NCBI RefSeq assembly: GCF_007856155.1
Contig: NZ_CP042266.1
Coordinates: 5,146,001-5,210,000 of the forward strand
Length of the DNA: 64,000 nucleotides
Direction of reading: 5' to 3'
Origin: Streptomyces qinzhouensis
Lineage (GTDB): Bacteria; Actinomycetota; Actinomycetes; Streptomycetales; Streptomycetaceae
A program made the position numbers and the translations under genes. Of the stretch, positions 45,634-54,100 are shown one piece after another. Every line of letters starts with the position of its first letter. The first letter of the stretch is position 1. The notes under the pieces were generated by a model, which worked only from the letters and a program-made list of their open reading frames with translations, ran no database searches and had not been told where the DNA came from.

Positions 45634-45663
45634 GGGCCCGGGGAGCGACCGCTCCCCGGGCCC
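45634..45663. terminator. Terminator between dapC/MITE and secreted-protein gene
   Basis: GGGCCCGGGGAGC (45634-45646) pairs with GCTCCCCGGGCCC (45651-45663) around GACC, extended by CGAA/TTCG outside with one bulged base. Serves the minus-strand gene that ends at 45681. Confidence 0.85.
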
Positions 45664-45680
45664 CTTCGCGTCACCCCGGA

Positions 45681-46178
45681 TCAGGTGAGCGGCAGCCCCT
45701 CCGTCGGCAGCGCGGTGACGGGCAGACTGCCCGCGGTCAGGCCCTCCGTGGGCAGGCTCTGGGTCGGCAGCCCGCCCTCCAGGGAGCCCGCCGTCAGCCC
45801 GCTCTCGCTCAGGGCCGTGGTCGCGCCGTCCGCCGTCTTGCCGAGCAGCCCGCCCGCGTTGCCCGCGGCCTCGCCCGCGGTCTCCTGGGCGGCCGGGGCC
45901 GCCGTCCGGCCCGTACCGCCGACCGCCCGGCCCGCGGCCGGGACGGTCTGCCGGACGGCGTCGCCACCGGTCTGCCCGGCCAGTTCGGAGGTCTGCCGCG
46001 CGGCGCCGTCGAGGGCGCCGCTGACACCGTCGGCGTCGAGCGCGGTCAGTCCGCTGAGCGGGGCGGCCTGCGCGAGGTCGACGGCGCTCGCGGAACCGGC
46101 CGCACCGACCACGGGGGCTGCGCCGGCCGCGAGGAGAAGTGCGGCGCGGGCGATCCGACGGGTCAGGGGGAGGGACAT
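45681..46178 (-). CDS. Secreted Ala/Gly-rich protein of unknown function
   Basis: 165 residues. Signal peptide MSLPLTRRIARAALLLAAGA with cleavage probably after GSASA. The mature part is low in aromatic and Cys residues and ends in repeats (LPTQSLPTEGLTAGSLPVTA). No domain is recognised; it does not contain the chaplin motif. ATG at 46178 follows AAGGAG at 6 bp. Confidence 0.78.
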   Translation of the reverse strand: MSLPLTRRIARAALLLAAGAAPVVGAAGSASAVDLAQAAPLSGLTALDADGVSGALDGAARQTSELAGQTGGDAVRQTVPAAGRAVGGTGRTAAPAAQETAGEAAGNAGGLLGKTADGATTALSESGLTAGSLEGGLPTQSLPTEGLTAGSLPVTALPTEGLPLT

Positions 46179-46453
46179 GATGCTCCTTGAGACGAGGGGG
46201 CATGGGATGTTTCGCCATGACAACCGCGGTAAGGGCGGGGGAAGTTGCGGCACCCCGAGGTAAAGAGTTCGCAATGCATCGCATTATCGGTCCCGACTAA
46301 AAGCGGGCGAATGCCGCCCGTCCGGGGTGGCTGCCGAATCGTCACTGCCCTGTCTTCCCAAGGGGTACGGGGGAGGGCCGAAGGGGTGACGGCGATCTGT
46401 CGCGGTCGGGGGAGCGGCGATATGCCGCTCACTCCTGCGAGGGATTCATAGAA

Positions 46454-47488
46454 TCAGCGTTCGAGCCGGATGCGGACCGTGCCCGAGGGCGGGACGGCGC
46501 CCGGGGCCACCGCGGAGCCCGCCGCCGACCGCACGGTGTCACCGACTCTGTTTTCGAGGTCCGCCGGGTCTGCCAGGTCCGCCGGGTCTGCCAGGTCCGC
46601 CGGGTCTGCCGGGCCGCTTCCGCGCCAGCCGTCCCCCGCGTCGTCGGCCCGCCAGACCCGGCCGCCGTACGAGACCTCCGCGATCCGCAACTGCTGGGCC
46701 CGCGCCACGGCCCAGTGCGCCAGCTCCCAGCCCCGCGCGGCCCCGCTGCGGCCGACCGGACCGCCGGCCGTGGCTCCGGGCCGCACCGGCACGTTCACAA
46801 CCCGGTCGGTGCCCTCGGTACCGGTCTTCGGCAGCACCGCGGGGCCGAACGCCTTCACCAACTCGGCACGGACCCGCGCCGGATCGCCCGCCGCCTCCGT
46901 AACGCTGCCCGGAGTGCAGGTCAGCGCCGCGCCCGCGCGCCCGGTCAGCGCGGCGGCCAGCAGCGCCGCGTTCGGCTCGTGCTTCGCGTACGCCTGCGGG
47001 AAACCACTGCGCTGCACCTTCTGCGCGGCGACCGTCAGCGGCAGCCGCGAATAGCCGGGCACCCCGGCCAGGCCGTCGTAGAACTTCCCGGCGGAGTACA
47101 CCGGGTCCAGGATCTGCCGTGGCGTGCCCCAGCCCTTCGACGGCCGCTGCTGGAACAGGCCGAGGGAATCCCGGTCGCCGTGGGCGATGTTCCGCAGCGC
47201 CGACTCCTGGAGTGCGGTCGCCAGGGCGATGGCGACCGCTCGCTCCGGCAGCCCGCGGGTGGTGCCGACCGCGGAGATCGTCGCCGCGTTCGCGGCCTGC
47301 TCGTTGCTCAGCTCGTACGCCGGTCCGCCCTCGCCCGAAGCGGCCCGCACCGTGCAGCCGGGGGTGCTGCCGCGGGTGGACTGCTGCACCACGACATAAC
47401 CGATCAGCGCGGCGAGCACGGCGAGTCCGGCGGTGATGCGCGGCAGCCGGCGGCGGTCCGGACGGGCGGCGGAGTCGTTCTCGGGCAC
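46454..47488 (-). CDS. Membrane-anchored lytic-transglycosylase-like protein
   Basis: 344 residues. One N-terminal helix (ITAGLAVLAALIGYVVVQQS) anchors an outside domain. LATALQESALRNIAHGDRDS with LGLFQQRPSKGWGTPRQI resembles a lysozyme/transglycosylase fold, with Glu in LQES the likely acid. Close relatives in Streptomyces are often called 'heavy metal transporter', with no support in the sequence. The C-terminus contains three in-frame 18-bp repeats (46559-46612) coding for ADLADP. GTG at 47488. Confidence 0.78.
   Translation of the reverse strand: MPENDSAARPDRRRLPRITAGLAVLAALIGYVVVQQSTRGSTPGCTVRAASGEGGPAYELSNEQAANAATISAVGTTRGLPERAVAIALATALQESALRNIAHGDRDSLGLFQQRPSKGWGTPRQILDPVYSAGKFYDGLAGVPGYSRLPLTVAAQKVQRSGFPQAYAKHEPNAALLAAALTGRAGAALTCTPGSVTEAAGDPARVRAELVKAFGPAVLPKTGTEGTDRVVNVPVRPGATAGGPVGRSGAARGWELAHWAVARAQQLRIAEVSYGGRVWRADDAGDGWRGSGPADPADLADPADLADPADLENRVGDTVRSAAGSAVAPGAVPPSGTVRIRLER
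46559..46612. repeat. 18-bp tandem repeat, three units, in coding sequence
   Basis: GTCCGCCGGGTCTGCCAG at 46559-46576, 46577-46594 and, with one change, 46595-46612. In frame, it adds ADLADP units to the membrane-anchored protein and may vary between strains. Confidence 0.85.
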
Positions 47489-47637
47489 GGGCCCACCGTA
47501 CTAGGGGGTGCCCGGTTTATCCCCGGGCCGTGCGCGGGCGATCCGCCGGTTCCGTACCGGGAAACCCGCGGGCTCCCACGACCGGGCGACCGCTCCCGCA
47601 CGGCTCCCCACCGCGCCCCGCGGGTAGGGTCGGTCCC

Positions 47638-48717
47638 ATGCGCCCCACCACGCTCGACCTCCGGCTCGACGGCCCCGCCCTCACCGCCGCCCTCGTCGAT
47701 TTCCCCTCCGTCAGCGGCGATGAGAAGGCCCTCGCGGACGCCGTCGAGCAGGCACTGCGCGCGCTGCCGCACCTCTCCGTCGACCGGTACGGAAACAACG
47801 TTGTCGCCCGTACCCACCTCGGCCGGGCCGAGCGGATCGTCCTCGCCGGGCATATCGACACCGTGCCGATCGCGGACAACGTCCCCTCCCGGCTCGACTC
47901 CGACGGCGTCCTCTGGGGCTGCGGCACCAGCGATATGAAGTCCGGGGTCGCCGTCCAGCTGCGGATCGCCGCCACCGTTCCCGAGCCCAACCGCGACCTC
48001 ACCTTCGTCTTCTACGACAACGAGGAGGTCGCCGCCCACCTCAACGGCCTCGGCCGGATCGCCGACGCCCACCCCGAATGGCTGGCGGGCGACTTCGCCG
48101 TCCTGCTCGAACCCTCCGACGGCGAGGTCGAGGGCGGCTGCCAGGGCACGCTGCGGGTCCACCTCCGTACCACCGGTGAACGCGCCCACTCCGCCCGCAG
48201 CTGGATGGGGTCCAACGCGATCCACGCCGCCGCCCCGATCCTCGCCCGGCTCGCCGCGTACGAACCGCGCAGGCCGGTCGTCGAAGGGCTGGAGTACCGC
48301 GAGGGGCTCAACGCGGTACGTATCGAAGGCGGGGTCGCGGGCAATGTCATCCCCGACGACTGCACCGTCGTCGTCAACTACCGCTACGCCCCCGACCTCA
48401 CCGCCGAGCAGGCCCTGGCCCATGTCCGGGACGTCTTCGCCGACTGCGGGGTCGCCGAGTTCACCGTCGACGACCACAGCGGCGCGGCCCGCCCCGGGCT
48501 CACGCACCCCGCCGCCCTCGCGTTCATGAAGGCCGTCGGCGGCACCGCCCGGCCCAAGTTCGGCTGGACCGACGTCGCCCGCTTCAGCGCGCTGGGCGTA
48601 CCGGCGGTGAACTACGGGCCCGGCAATCCGCTCCTCGCCCACAAGCGCGACGAGCATGTGGCCGTGGAGCGGATCACCCACTGCGAGGAGAAGCTGCGGC
48701 AGTGGCTCACGTCCTGA
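47638..48717 (+). CDS. dapE: Succinyl-diaminopimelate desuccinylase DapE
   Basis: Zinc metallopeptidase (M20) releasing LL-DAP from N-succinyl-LL-DAP, 359 residues. Metal ligands: His in LAGHIDTVPI, Asp in GCGTSDMKSG, the Glu pair in FVFYDNEEVAA, and a His near the C-terminus (PLLAHKRDEHV). The dimerisation domain lies at about 180-290. ATG at 47638 (MRPTTLDLRLDGPALTAALV). Together with dapC it covers two adjacent steps of the lysine/peptidoglycan DAP pathway. Confidence 0.93.
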   Translation: MRPTTLDLRLDGPALTAALVDFPSVSGDEKALADAVEQALRALPHLSVDRYGNNVVARTHLGRAERIVLAGHIDTVPIADNVPSRLDSDGVLWGCGTSDMKSGVAVQLRIAATVPEPNRDLTFVFYDNEEVAAHLNGLGRIADAHPEWLAGDFAVLLEPSDGEVEGGCQGTLRVHLRTTGERAHSARSWMGSNAIHAAAPILARLAAYEPRRPVVEGLEYREGLNAVRIEGGVAGNVIPDDCTVVVNYRYAPDLTAEQALAHVRDVFADCGVAEFTVDDHSGAARPGLTHPAALAFMKAVGGTARPKFGWTDVARFSALGVPAVNYGPGNPLLAHKRDEHVAVERITHCEEKLRQWLTS

Positions 48718-48811
48718 ACGGTCCACGCGGCCGGAACAAGATTTAGGCTTGATCGAGGAACGACCAACGACGACGTCCGCGGTGCGGATGTCCGGCGGAG
48801 GGAGCAGGTCC

Positions 48812-49561
48812 ATGGGCAACCCCGATGGTGCGCGTGGCTGGGAGGAGCAGCGGCAGGGGCCGGTACTGCGCCGCAGAGACCAGGTTCAGCCCGGCACCAC
48901 CGACCAGCGGCTGCTGGACACCGAGGGCGACTCCGAGTGGGTCCACACCGACCCCTGGCGGGTCATGCGGATCCAGTCCGAGTTCGTCGAGGGCTTCGGC
49001 GCGCTCGCCGAACTGCCGAGCGCGATCAGCGTCTTCGGCTCCGCGCGTACGCCGCAGGACACCCCGGAGTACGAGGCGGGCATCCGGATCGGCAATGCCC
49101 TGGTCGAGGCGGGCTTCGCGGTGATCACGGGCGGCGGGCCCGGGGCGATGGAGGCCGCCAACCGGGGCGCCCGGGAGGCCGGCGGTATCTCCGTGGGCCT
49201 CGGCATCGAGCTGCCGTTCGAGCAGGGGCTCAACCCGCATGTCGACATCGGGGTGAACTTTCGCTACTTCTTCGTCCGCAAGACGATGTTCGTGAAGTAC
49301 GCCTCCGGCTTCGTGGTGCTCCCCGGCGGGCTGGGGACCCTCGACGAACTGTTCGAGGCGCTCACCCTCGTCCAGACCGGCAAGGTGACCCGCTTCCCGA
49401 TCGTGCTGTTCGGCAGCGCGTACTGGAGCGGGCTCGTGGACTGGCTGCGGGACACCGTCGTCGCCCAGGGCAAGGCGTCCGAGCGCGATCTGCTGCTGTT
49501 CCATGTCACGGACGACGTCGACGAGGCGGTGGCGCTGGTCACCAAGGAGACCTCGCGCTGA
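48812..49561 (+). CDS. LOG-family (TIGR00730) protein
   Basis: 249 residues. Motifs VITGGGPGAMEAANRGAREA and the PGGLGTLDELFE signature match cytokinin-riboside phosphoribohydrolase (LOG) proteins, which cleave nucleoside 5'-monophosphates to base and ribose-5-phosphate. The physiological substrate in bacteria is unclear. An N-terminal 50-residue extension (VLRRRDQVQPGTTDQRLLDT) is typical for actinobacteria. GGAGGGAG precedes the ATG at 48812. Confidence 0.88.
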   Translation: MGNPDGARGWEEQRQGPVLRRRDQVQPGTTDQRLLDTEGDSEWVHTDPWRVMRIQSEFVEGFGALAELPSAISVFGSARTPQDTPEYEAGIRIGNALVEAGFAVITGGGPGAMEAANRGAREAGGISVGLGIELPFEQGLNPHVDIGVNFRYFFVRKTMFVKYASGFVVLPGGLGTLDELFEALTLVQTGKVTRFPIVLFGSAYWSGLVDWLRDTVVAQGKASERDLLLFHVTDDVDEAVALVTKETSR

Positions 49562-49573
49562 GAACGCGCCGGT

Positions 49574-49604
49574 GAGGGGGTACGGGTCCGGCCCGTACCC
49601 CCTC
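49574..49604. terminator. Bidirectional terminator, LOG gene / folP2
   Basis: GAGGGGGTACGGG (49574-49586) pairs perfectly with CCCGTACCCCCTC (49592-49604) around TCCGG, between convergent genes. Confidence 0.88.
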
Positions 49605-49627
49605 GGCCTCTCCTCGGGGCCGGGACC

Positions 49628-50488
49628 TCAGGCCAGTCCGCGACGGGCCACCCGCGGCTCGCGGTGACCGGCGATCGCGGCCACCATCTCCAGCACCTGA
49701 CGGGTCTCCGCCACCTCGTGCACCCGGTACACCTGTGCCCCCAGCCAGGCCGAGACCGCCGTCGTCGCCAGGGTGCCGATCAGCCGCTCCTTCACCGGGC
49801 GGTCCAGGGTCTCGCCGACGAAGTCCTTGTTGGAGAGGGAGACGAGGACCGGCCAGCCCGTATCCGCCATCTCGCCGAGGCGGCGGGTGGCCTCCAGCGA
49901 GTGCCGGGTGTTCTTGCCGAAGTCATGGCCCGGGTCGATCATGATGCCGTCGCGCCGGACCCCGAGGTCCGCCGCCCGCTCGGCGAGGCCCACGGTGGTC
50001 CGCAGGATGTCCGCCATGATGTCGTCGTACGCGATCCGGTGCGGCCGGGTCCGCGGCTCCACCCCGCCCGCGTGGGTGCAGACCAGGCCCGCCCCGTAGC
50101 GGGCGGCGACCTCCGCCAGTTTCGGGTCGAAACCGCCCCAGGCGTCGTTGAGGACGTCCGCGCCCGCCTCGCAGACCGCGGCGCCGACATCGTGGCGCCA
50201 GGTGTCGACGCTGATCACCACCGAAGGGAAGCGGCGCCGCACCTCGGCGACGAATCCGACGGTACGGCGGATCTCCTCCTCGGCCGTGACCTCCTCGCCC
50301 GGTCCGGCCTTCACCCCGCCGATGTCGATGATCGCCGCGCCCTCGGCCACCGCCTGCTCGACCCGGGCCAGCGCGGGTTCGTCGCGGAAAGTGGCCCCCT
50401 GGTCGTAGAAGGAATCGGGGGTACGGTTCACGATCGCCATGATCACCGGCTCGTGCGCCGCGAATTCGCGCGTTCCCAGCCGCAGCAT
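49628..50488 (-). CDS. folP2: FolP2-type dihydropteroate synthase homologue
   Basis: 286 residues with a DHPS TIM barrel (PVIMAIVNRTPDSFYDQGAT, VVISVDTWRHDV, DVLNDAWGG, GIMIDPGHDFGKN, VLVSLSNKDFVG). Key loops differ from true DHPS: IGGVKAGPGEEV replaces the usual GGESTRPG, and NRTPDSFYD replaces NVTPDSFSD. The same changes occur in mycobacterial FolP2, reported to lack normal DHPS activity. So a role outside folate synthesis is likely. GGAGG lies upstream of the ATG at 50488. It is divergent from the DivIVA-like gene, the mycobacterial neighbour as well. Confidence 0.88.
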   Translation of the reverse strand: MLRLGTREFAAHEPVIMAIVNRTPDSFYDQGATFRDEPALARVEQAVAEGAAIIDIGGVKAGPGEEVTAEEEIRRTVGFVAEVRRRFPSVVISVDTWRHDVGAAVCEAGADVLNDAWGGFDPKLAEVAARYGAGLVCTHAGGVEPRTRPHRIAYDDIMADILRTTVGLAERAADLGVRRDGIMIDPGHDFGKNTRHSLEATRRLGEMADTGWPVLVSLSNKDFVGETLDRPVKERLIGTLATTAVSAWLGAQVYRVHEVAETRQVLEMVAAIAGHREPRVARRGLA

Positions 50489-50611
50489 CAGCGGTTTCCT
50501 CCTCTGGTGGTCCGGCTGCGACCCTAACTGTCGGACCGGCGTGGCACGATCAGCACCGGACGCATCATCCCTCGGGTCATCCTCGGGTTCTTCGGGAAGG
50601 GACGCTCGCTC

Positions 50612-51226
50612 GTGTTCTTGTTCTTGCTGATCGCGATGGTCGTGGTCGTCGGCGCGGTGACGCTCGCCGTGCTCGGTGGCGGCGACAGCGCGGCGCTGCC
50701 CGAGGCCGCGCCCGAGCGGCTGGTGGATCCGCTGCCGGCGAGCAGACCGGTGGGACGGGCCGATGTGGAGGCGCTGCGGCTGCCGGTCGCCCCCCGGGGC
50801 TACCGGATGGCGGATGTGGACGATGCGCTGGCCCGGCTCGGCGCGGAGCTGGCCGAGCGGGACGCGCGGATCGCCCGGCTGGAGTCGGTGCTGGCGGGGG
50901 CGCGGGCGACGGCCGTCGGCGGGCGGGAGCTGTTCGCGGAGGTCGCGACGGGAGCGGTGGCGATCGACCCGGCCCCGGACCCGGACGAGGACCCGGCCCC
51001 GGGCCTGGACGAGGGCCTGGACGAGGACGTGAGCGTGGACGCGGAACGGGATCCGGTCGGGGACGCCGCATCGGCCGAGGAGGTCGTACCGGTCGAGGAT
51101 GTCGTAGCGGTCGAGGACGCCGGGCCGGATGCCGCCGGGGAGACGGACGGAGCGCGGCGCCCCGGACCGGACACCGCGCCGGAGGCCGGCGGCCCGGACG
51201 CCGCTGCCGAGGGGCGGGACCGATGA
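50612..51226 (+). CDS. DivIVA-domain membrane protein
   Basis: 204 residues. An N-terminal membrane helix (FLFLLIAMVVVVGAVTLAVL) is followed by a short DivIVA-like unit (LRLPVAPRGYRMADVDDALA) and a coiled coil (LGAELAERDARIARLESVLA). The C-terminal 100 residues are acidic and low complexity (DPDEDPAPGLDEGLDEDVSV). Probably a polar or septal membrane protein. GTG at 50612 with AAGGGA; overlaps tag by 4 bp, so they are coupled. Confidence 0.83.
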   Translation: MFLFLLIAMVVVVGAVTLAVLGGGDSAALPEAAPERLVDPLPASRPVGRADVEALRLPVAPRGYRMADVDDALARLGAELAERDARIARLESVLAGARATAVGGRELFAEVATGAVAIDPAPDPDEDPAPGLDEGLDEDVSVDAERDPVGDAASAEEVVPVEDVVAVEDAGPDAAGETDGARRPGPDTAPEAGGPDAAAEGRDR

Positions 51227-51804
51227 CCGCCGGGGGAGCCCTGCCCGGGCCCGACGGACGGCCGCGCTGCCCCTGGGGGCTGTCGACGGAGGACTATCTG
51301 CGGTACCACGACGAGGAGTGGGGGCGCCCGGTCCACGGCGACGACGAGCTGTTCGAGCGGCTGTGCCTGGAGGCGTTCCAGTCCGGTCTGTCCTGGCTCA
51401 CCATTCTCCGCCGCCGTGAGGGCTTCCGCCGAGCCTTCGCGGGGTTCGCCATCGCCGAGGTCGCCGCCTTCACCGACGCCGACCGGGAGCGGCTCCTCGC
51501 CGACGAGGGGATCATCCGCAACCGTGCCAAGGTCGACGCCACCCTCGGCAACGCCCGGGTGCTGGCCGGCTGGGCCCCCGGCGAGCTGGACCGGCTGATC
51601 TGGTCCCACGCACCCGATCCGGTGGGCCGTCCCGCCCCCGTGACCCTGGCCGATGTGCCCGCCGTCACCGACGAGTCCAAGGCCCTGGCCAAGGCGCTCA
51701 AGAAGGAGGGGCTGCGGTTCGTCGGACCGACGACCGCCTATGCCCTGATGCAGGCGTGCGGACTGGTCGACGACCATCTGGCGGACTGCCTGGCCCGGGG
51801 GTGA
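51223..51804 (+). CDS. tag: DNA-3-methyladenine glycosylase I
   Basis: 193 residues. Removes 3-methyladenine from alkylated DNA. The zinc ligands of the family are present with exact spacing: Cys16 and His29 (RCPWGLSTEDYLRYHDEEWG) and His185 and Cys189 (GLVDDHLADC). Core motif: LCLEAFQSGLSWLTILRRRE. Translationally coupled to the DivIVA-like gene. Confidence 0.94.
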   Translation: MTAGGALPGPDGRPRCPWGLSTEDYLRYHDEEWGRPVHGDDELFERLCLEAFQSGLSWLTILRRREGFRRAFAGFAIAEVAAFTDADRERLLADEGIIRNRAKVDATLGNARVLAGWAPGELDRLIWSHAPDPVGRPAPVTLADVPAVTDESKALAKALKKEGLRFVGPTTAYALMQACGLVDDHLADCLARG

Positions 51805-51849
51805 GAGCGGTGCCCCGCGGACGGCCGACCCGGCTGCCCGCGGAGCCCG

Positions 51850-52650
51850 TCAGCGGCCCTCGAAGACCGGCTTCCGCTTGGCCACGAACGCCGCCACCGC
51901 GTCCCGGTGGTCCTCGGAGGCACCCGCCAGGGTCTGCAGCTCCTCCTCCTCGGCGAGGGTCTCCTCGAAGGAGTGGGACGCGGCGTGGGCGAGCGACCGC
52001 TTGATCGCCGCATAGGCCAGGGTGGGGCCGTCGGCCAGCGCCCGGGCCACCGCGCCCGCCTCGGCGGCCAGCGCGTCCGCGGCCACCAGACGGTTCGCGA
52101 TCCCCAGCTCGTAGGCCTCCTGGGCGGTCAGGCTCCGGGGGAAGAGCAGCAGATCGGCGGCGCGGCTGTGGCCGATCAGCCGGGGAAGGGTCCAGGACAC
52201 CCCGGAGTCGGCGGTCAGCCCCACCGCGGCGAAGGCGGTGGTGAAGGACGCGGTGTCGGCGACGACCCGGATATCGGCGGCGAGCGCGAAACCGAGGCCC
52301 GCGCCCGCGGCGACCCCGTTCACCCCGGCGACCACCGGCTTCGCCATCCCGGCCAGGGCCCGGACGATCGGGTTGTAGTGCTCACGCACCGTGCTCATCG
52401 TGGCCCGGGTTCCGGACGCCTCGTCCCGCGCCAGCAGCTCGGTGTGCTCCTTCAGGTCCTGGCCGACGCAGAAGGCGCGGCCGTTGCCGGTGAGCAGAAC
52501 CGCCCGGACGGCCCCGTCCGCCGCGGCCGTGCGGACGGCCTCCCGGAGTGCGACCTTGGCCTCGATGTTCAGCGCGTTCATGGCGTCTGGCCGGTTGAGC
52601 GTGATCGTCGCGAGTCCGTCGGTCACGTCGTAGAGCACGGAGTCGGCCAT
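51850..52650 (-). CDS. Enoyl-CoA hydratase/isomerase family protein
   Basis: 266 residues, crotonase fold. Oxyanion-hole segments are GRAFCVGQDLKEHTE and GVNGVAAGAGLGFALAADIR. The typical hydratase Glu in the region after AAVGLTADSG is not clear, and the VGQDL motif resembles PaaG-type isomerase/hydratases of phenylacetate catabolism, so the exact reaction is open. No other paa or fatty-acid gene is nearby. AAGGGG precedes ATG at 52650. Convergent with tag. Confidence 0.85.
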   Translation of the reverse strand: MADSVLYDVTDGLATITLNRPDAMNALNIEAKVALREAVRTAAADGAVRAVLLTGNGRAFCVGQDLKEHTELLARDEASGTRATMSTVREHYNPIVRALAGMAKPVVAGVNGVAAGAGLGFALAADIRVVADTASFTTAFAAVGLTADSGVSWTLPRLIGHSRAADLLLFPRSLTAQEAYELGIANRLVAADALAAEAGAVARALADGPTLAYAAIKRSLAHAASHSFEETLAEEEELQTLAGASEDHRDAVAAFVAKRKPVFEGR

Positions 52651-53124
52651 GTCGGGGTCCCCTTTTTCGGCGTCTCGGCACGTCGGTGGTGGTCGCGGTC
52701 GGCGGTGCGACGGTGTTCAGCTCAGCATGGCGGAGATCGCCGGGAACAGGGCCGTGGGCTGTGACCTGTCTCAAAGAAACATTCGCGGGTTGCCCGGGCC
52801 CGGGTTTTCCGCCCGATGTGCTCCTCGTGCGGAGAAGGTCCGGGAACGCCGGAGAGGGGCGGAAGCGGGGCCGGAGAAGGGCCGAGGGGGGTGGGGCGCG
52901 GCCGGAGCGGGCCGGAGAGCGGCGGAGGGCCCGGCCCGGCGGATCACCGAATTGGGTGGTTTTGGGAAAGTGCGTTGCCCAAGCGATGCCGACCGATGTT
53001 GGTCATCGGGTCCCGCCATGCGGGATAATGACCTGGAAGCAATGTGTTCGATGCCGTGATGACGGGCGCCCGCGGGGTGTGCCGGTCGGCAGACGATGAG
53101 CTGGTTTCAGGAAGGGGAACGAGC
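52651..53124. other. Divergent region upstream of DUF3117 gene
   Basis: 474 bases. 52841-52935 is a purine-rich GGCCGGAG-type repeat stretch with no valid gene. The AT-richer 52960-53060 holds a likely -10 (GATAAT at 53024-53029) for the DUF3117 gene. The enoyl-CoA hydratase promoter should lie at 52680-52800. Confidence 0.55.
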
Positions 53125-53292
53125 ATGGCGGCCATGAAGCCGCGGACGGGCGACGGCCCGCTCGAGGTGACCAAGGAGGGGCGGGGCATCGTCATGCGCG
53201 TTCCGCTCGAAGGCGGCGGTCGGCTTGTCGTCGAGCTGACTCCGGACGAGGCCGAGGCGCTCGGCGATGCCCTGAAGAAGGTCGTCGGCTGA
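53125..53292 (+). CDS. DUF3117 small protein
   Basis: 55 residues, MAAMKPRTGDGPLEVTKEGR onward, ending VVELTPDEAEALGDALKKVV. Highly conserved across actinobacteria (Rv1211 in M. tuberculosis, as recalled) and always near this location. Function unknown; small, cytoplasmic. AAGGGG precedes the ATG. Likely highly expressed given its own promoter and terminator. Confidence 0.93.
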   Translation: MAAMKPRTGDGPLEVTKEGRGIVMRVPLEGGGRLVVELTPDEAEALGDALKKVVG

Positions 53293-53316
53293 CGCGTCGG
53301 TCGTTCCAGACCCGGT

Positions 53317-53352
53317 CCACTGCCCCGGCACGGTTCCGTGCCGGGGCAGTGG
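53317..53352. terminator. Bidirectional terminator, DUF3117 / O-methyltransferase
   Basis: A 17-bp perfect stem (53317-53333 with 53336-53352), core ACTGCCCCGGCACGG, between convergent genes. Confidence 0.92.
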
Positions 53353-53383
53353 CATGTCCGGCGGCGGCCGGGGAGACCCGGCC

Positions 53384-54019
53384 TCAGCCGCGGCGCACCG
53401 CGCAGAGCAGACCGTCCCCCACGGGCAGCAGCGAAGGCAGCAGCTCCGGGCTCTCCCGGACCGTGCGCAGCAGCTCCCGCAGCCGCAGTACCTCGGCGGG
53501 CTGGGCCGCCGCGTCGACCGTACGGCCCCGGGCGAAGACGCCCTCGAAGCACACCAGGCCGCCCGGCCGCAGCAGGCGCAACGATTCGGCGAGATAGTCG
53601 AGGTACTCCAGACGGTCGCCGTCGCAGAAGACGAGGTCGTAGCCGCCGTCGGCGAGCCGGGGCAGGACGTCGAGGGCGCGCCCGGGTATAAAACGCGCAC
53701 GGTTTCCGGCGAAGCCCGCCTCCCGGAACGCCTGCTTGGCGAACTGCTGCCGCTCGGGTTCCGGGTCGACGGTGGTCAGTACGCCGTCGGGCCGCATACC
53801 GAGCAGCAGATAGATGCCGGAGACGCCGGTTCCGGTCCCGATCTCCGCCACGGCTTTGGCGTCCGTGGAGGCGGCCAGCAGGCGCAGCGCGGCACCGGTG
53901 CCCGGTGACACCGAGGGGACGCCCGACTCCCGGGCCCGGTCGCGGGCCCGTCGCAGCGCTTCGTCCTCGGCGACGAAGGCATCGGCGAATGCCCAGCTCG
54001 TCTGCCGGTTGGCGGTAAT
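53384..54019 (-). CDS. O-methyltransferase, possible ATT start
   Basis: SAM-dependent methyltransferase family 3 (AVAEIGTGTGVSGIYLLLGM, DLVFCDGDRLEYLDYLAESL, LRPGGLVCFEGVFARG), about 211 residues. Homologues sit divergent to the sigE-type gene in mycobacteria (Rv1220c). The clearest conserved start is ITANRQTSWAFADAFVAEDE. In frame, the only codon with good spacing to the ribosome site (AGGAGAGG, 54022-54029 on the minus strand) is ATT at 54019. The next in-frame ATG is at 54136, far upstream and without a site. So an ATT start, an unusual upstream start, or a base error should be considered. Substrate unknown. Confidence 0.82.
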   Translation of the reverse strand: MTANRQTSWAFADAFVAEDEALRRARDRARESGVPSVSPGTGAALRLLAASTDAKAVAEIGTGTGVSGIYLLLGMRPDGVLTTVDPEPERQQFAKQAFREAGFAGNRARFIPGRALDVLPRLADGGYDLVFCDGDRLEYLDYLAESLRLLRPGGLVCFEGVFARGRTVDAAAQPAEVLRLRELLRTVRESPELLPSLLPVGDGLLCAVRRG

Positions 54020-54073
54020 GGGCCTCTCCTGTCCCCGTAGTTGAACGCGACGTTGACTGTATCCGCTGGAGCC

Positions 54074-54100
54074 GGGAACCCGCAGATGGGACCGTTCGTT
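54074..54100 (+). promoter_or_regulatory. Predicted ECF promoter upstream of the sigma factor gene
   Basis: GGGAACC (54074-54080), a 16-bp spacer and CGTT (54097-54100) match the SigE-type consensus of actinobacteria (GGGAAC-N15-16-CGTT) as recalled. This predicts autoregulation of the downstream ECF sigma gene. Confidence 0.7.

Noticed and set aside
45681..46178. Chaplin or rodlin
   Set aside because: Secreted and Ala/Gly-rich, but lacks the chaplin domain and its Cys pair.
46454..47488. Heavy-metal transporter
   Set aside because: One membrane helix and a transglycosylase-like motif; no metal-transport feature.
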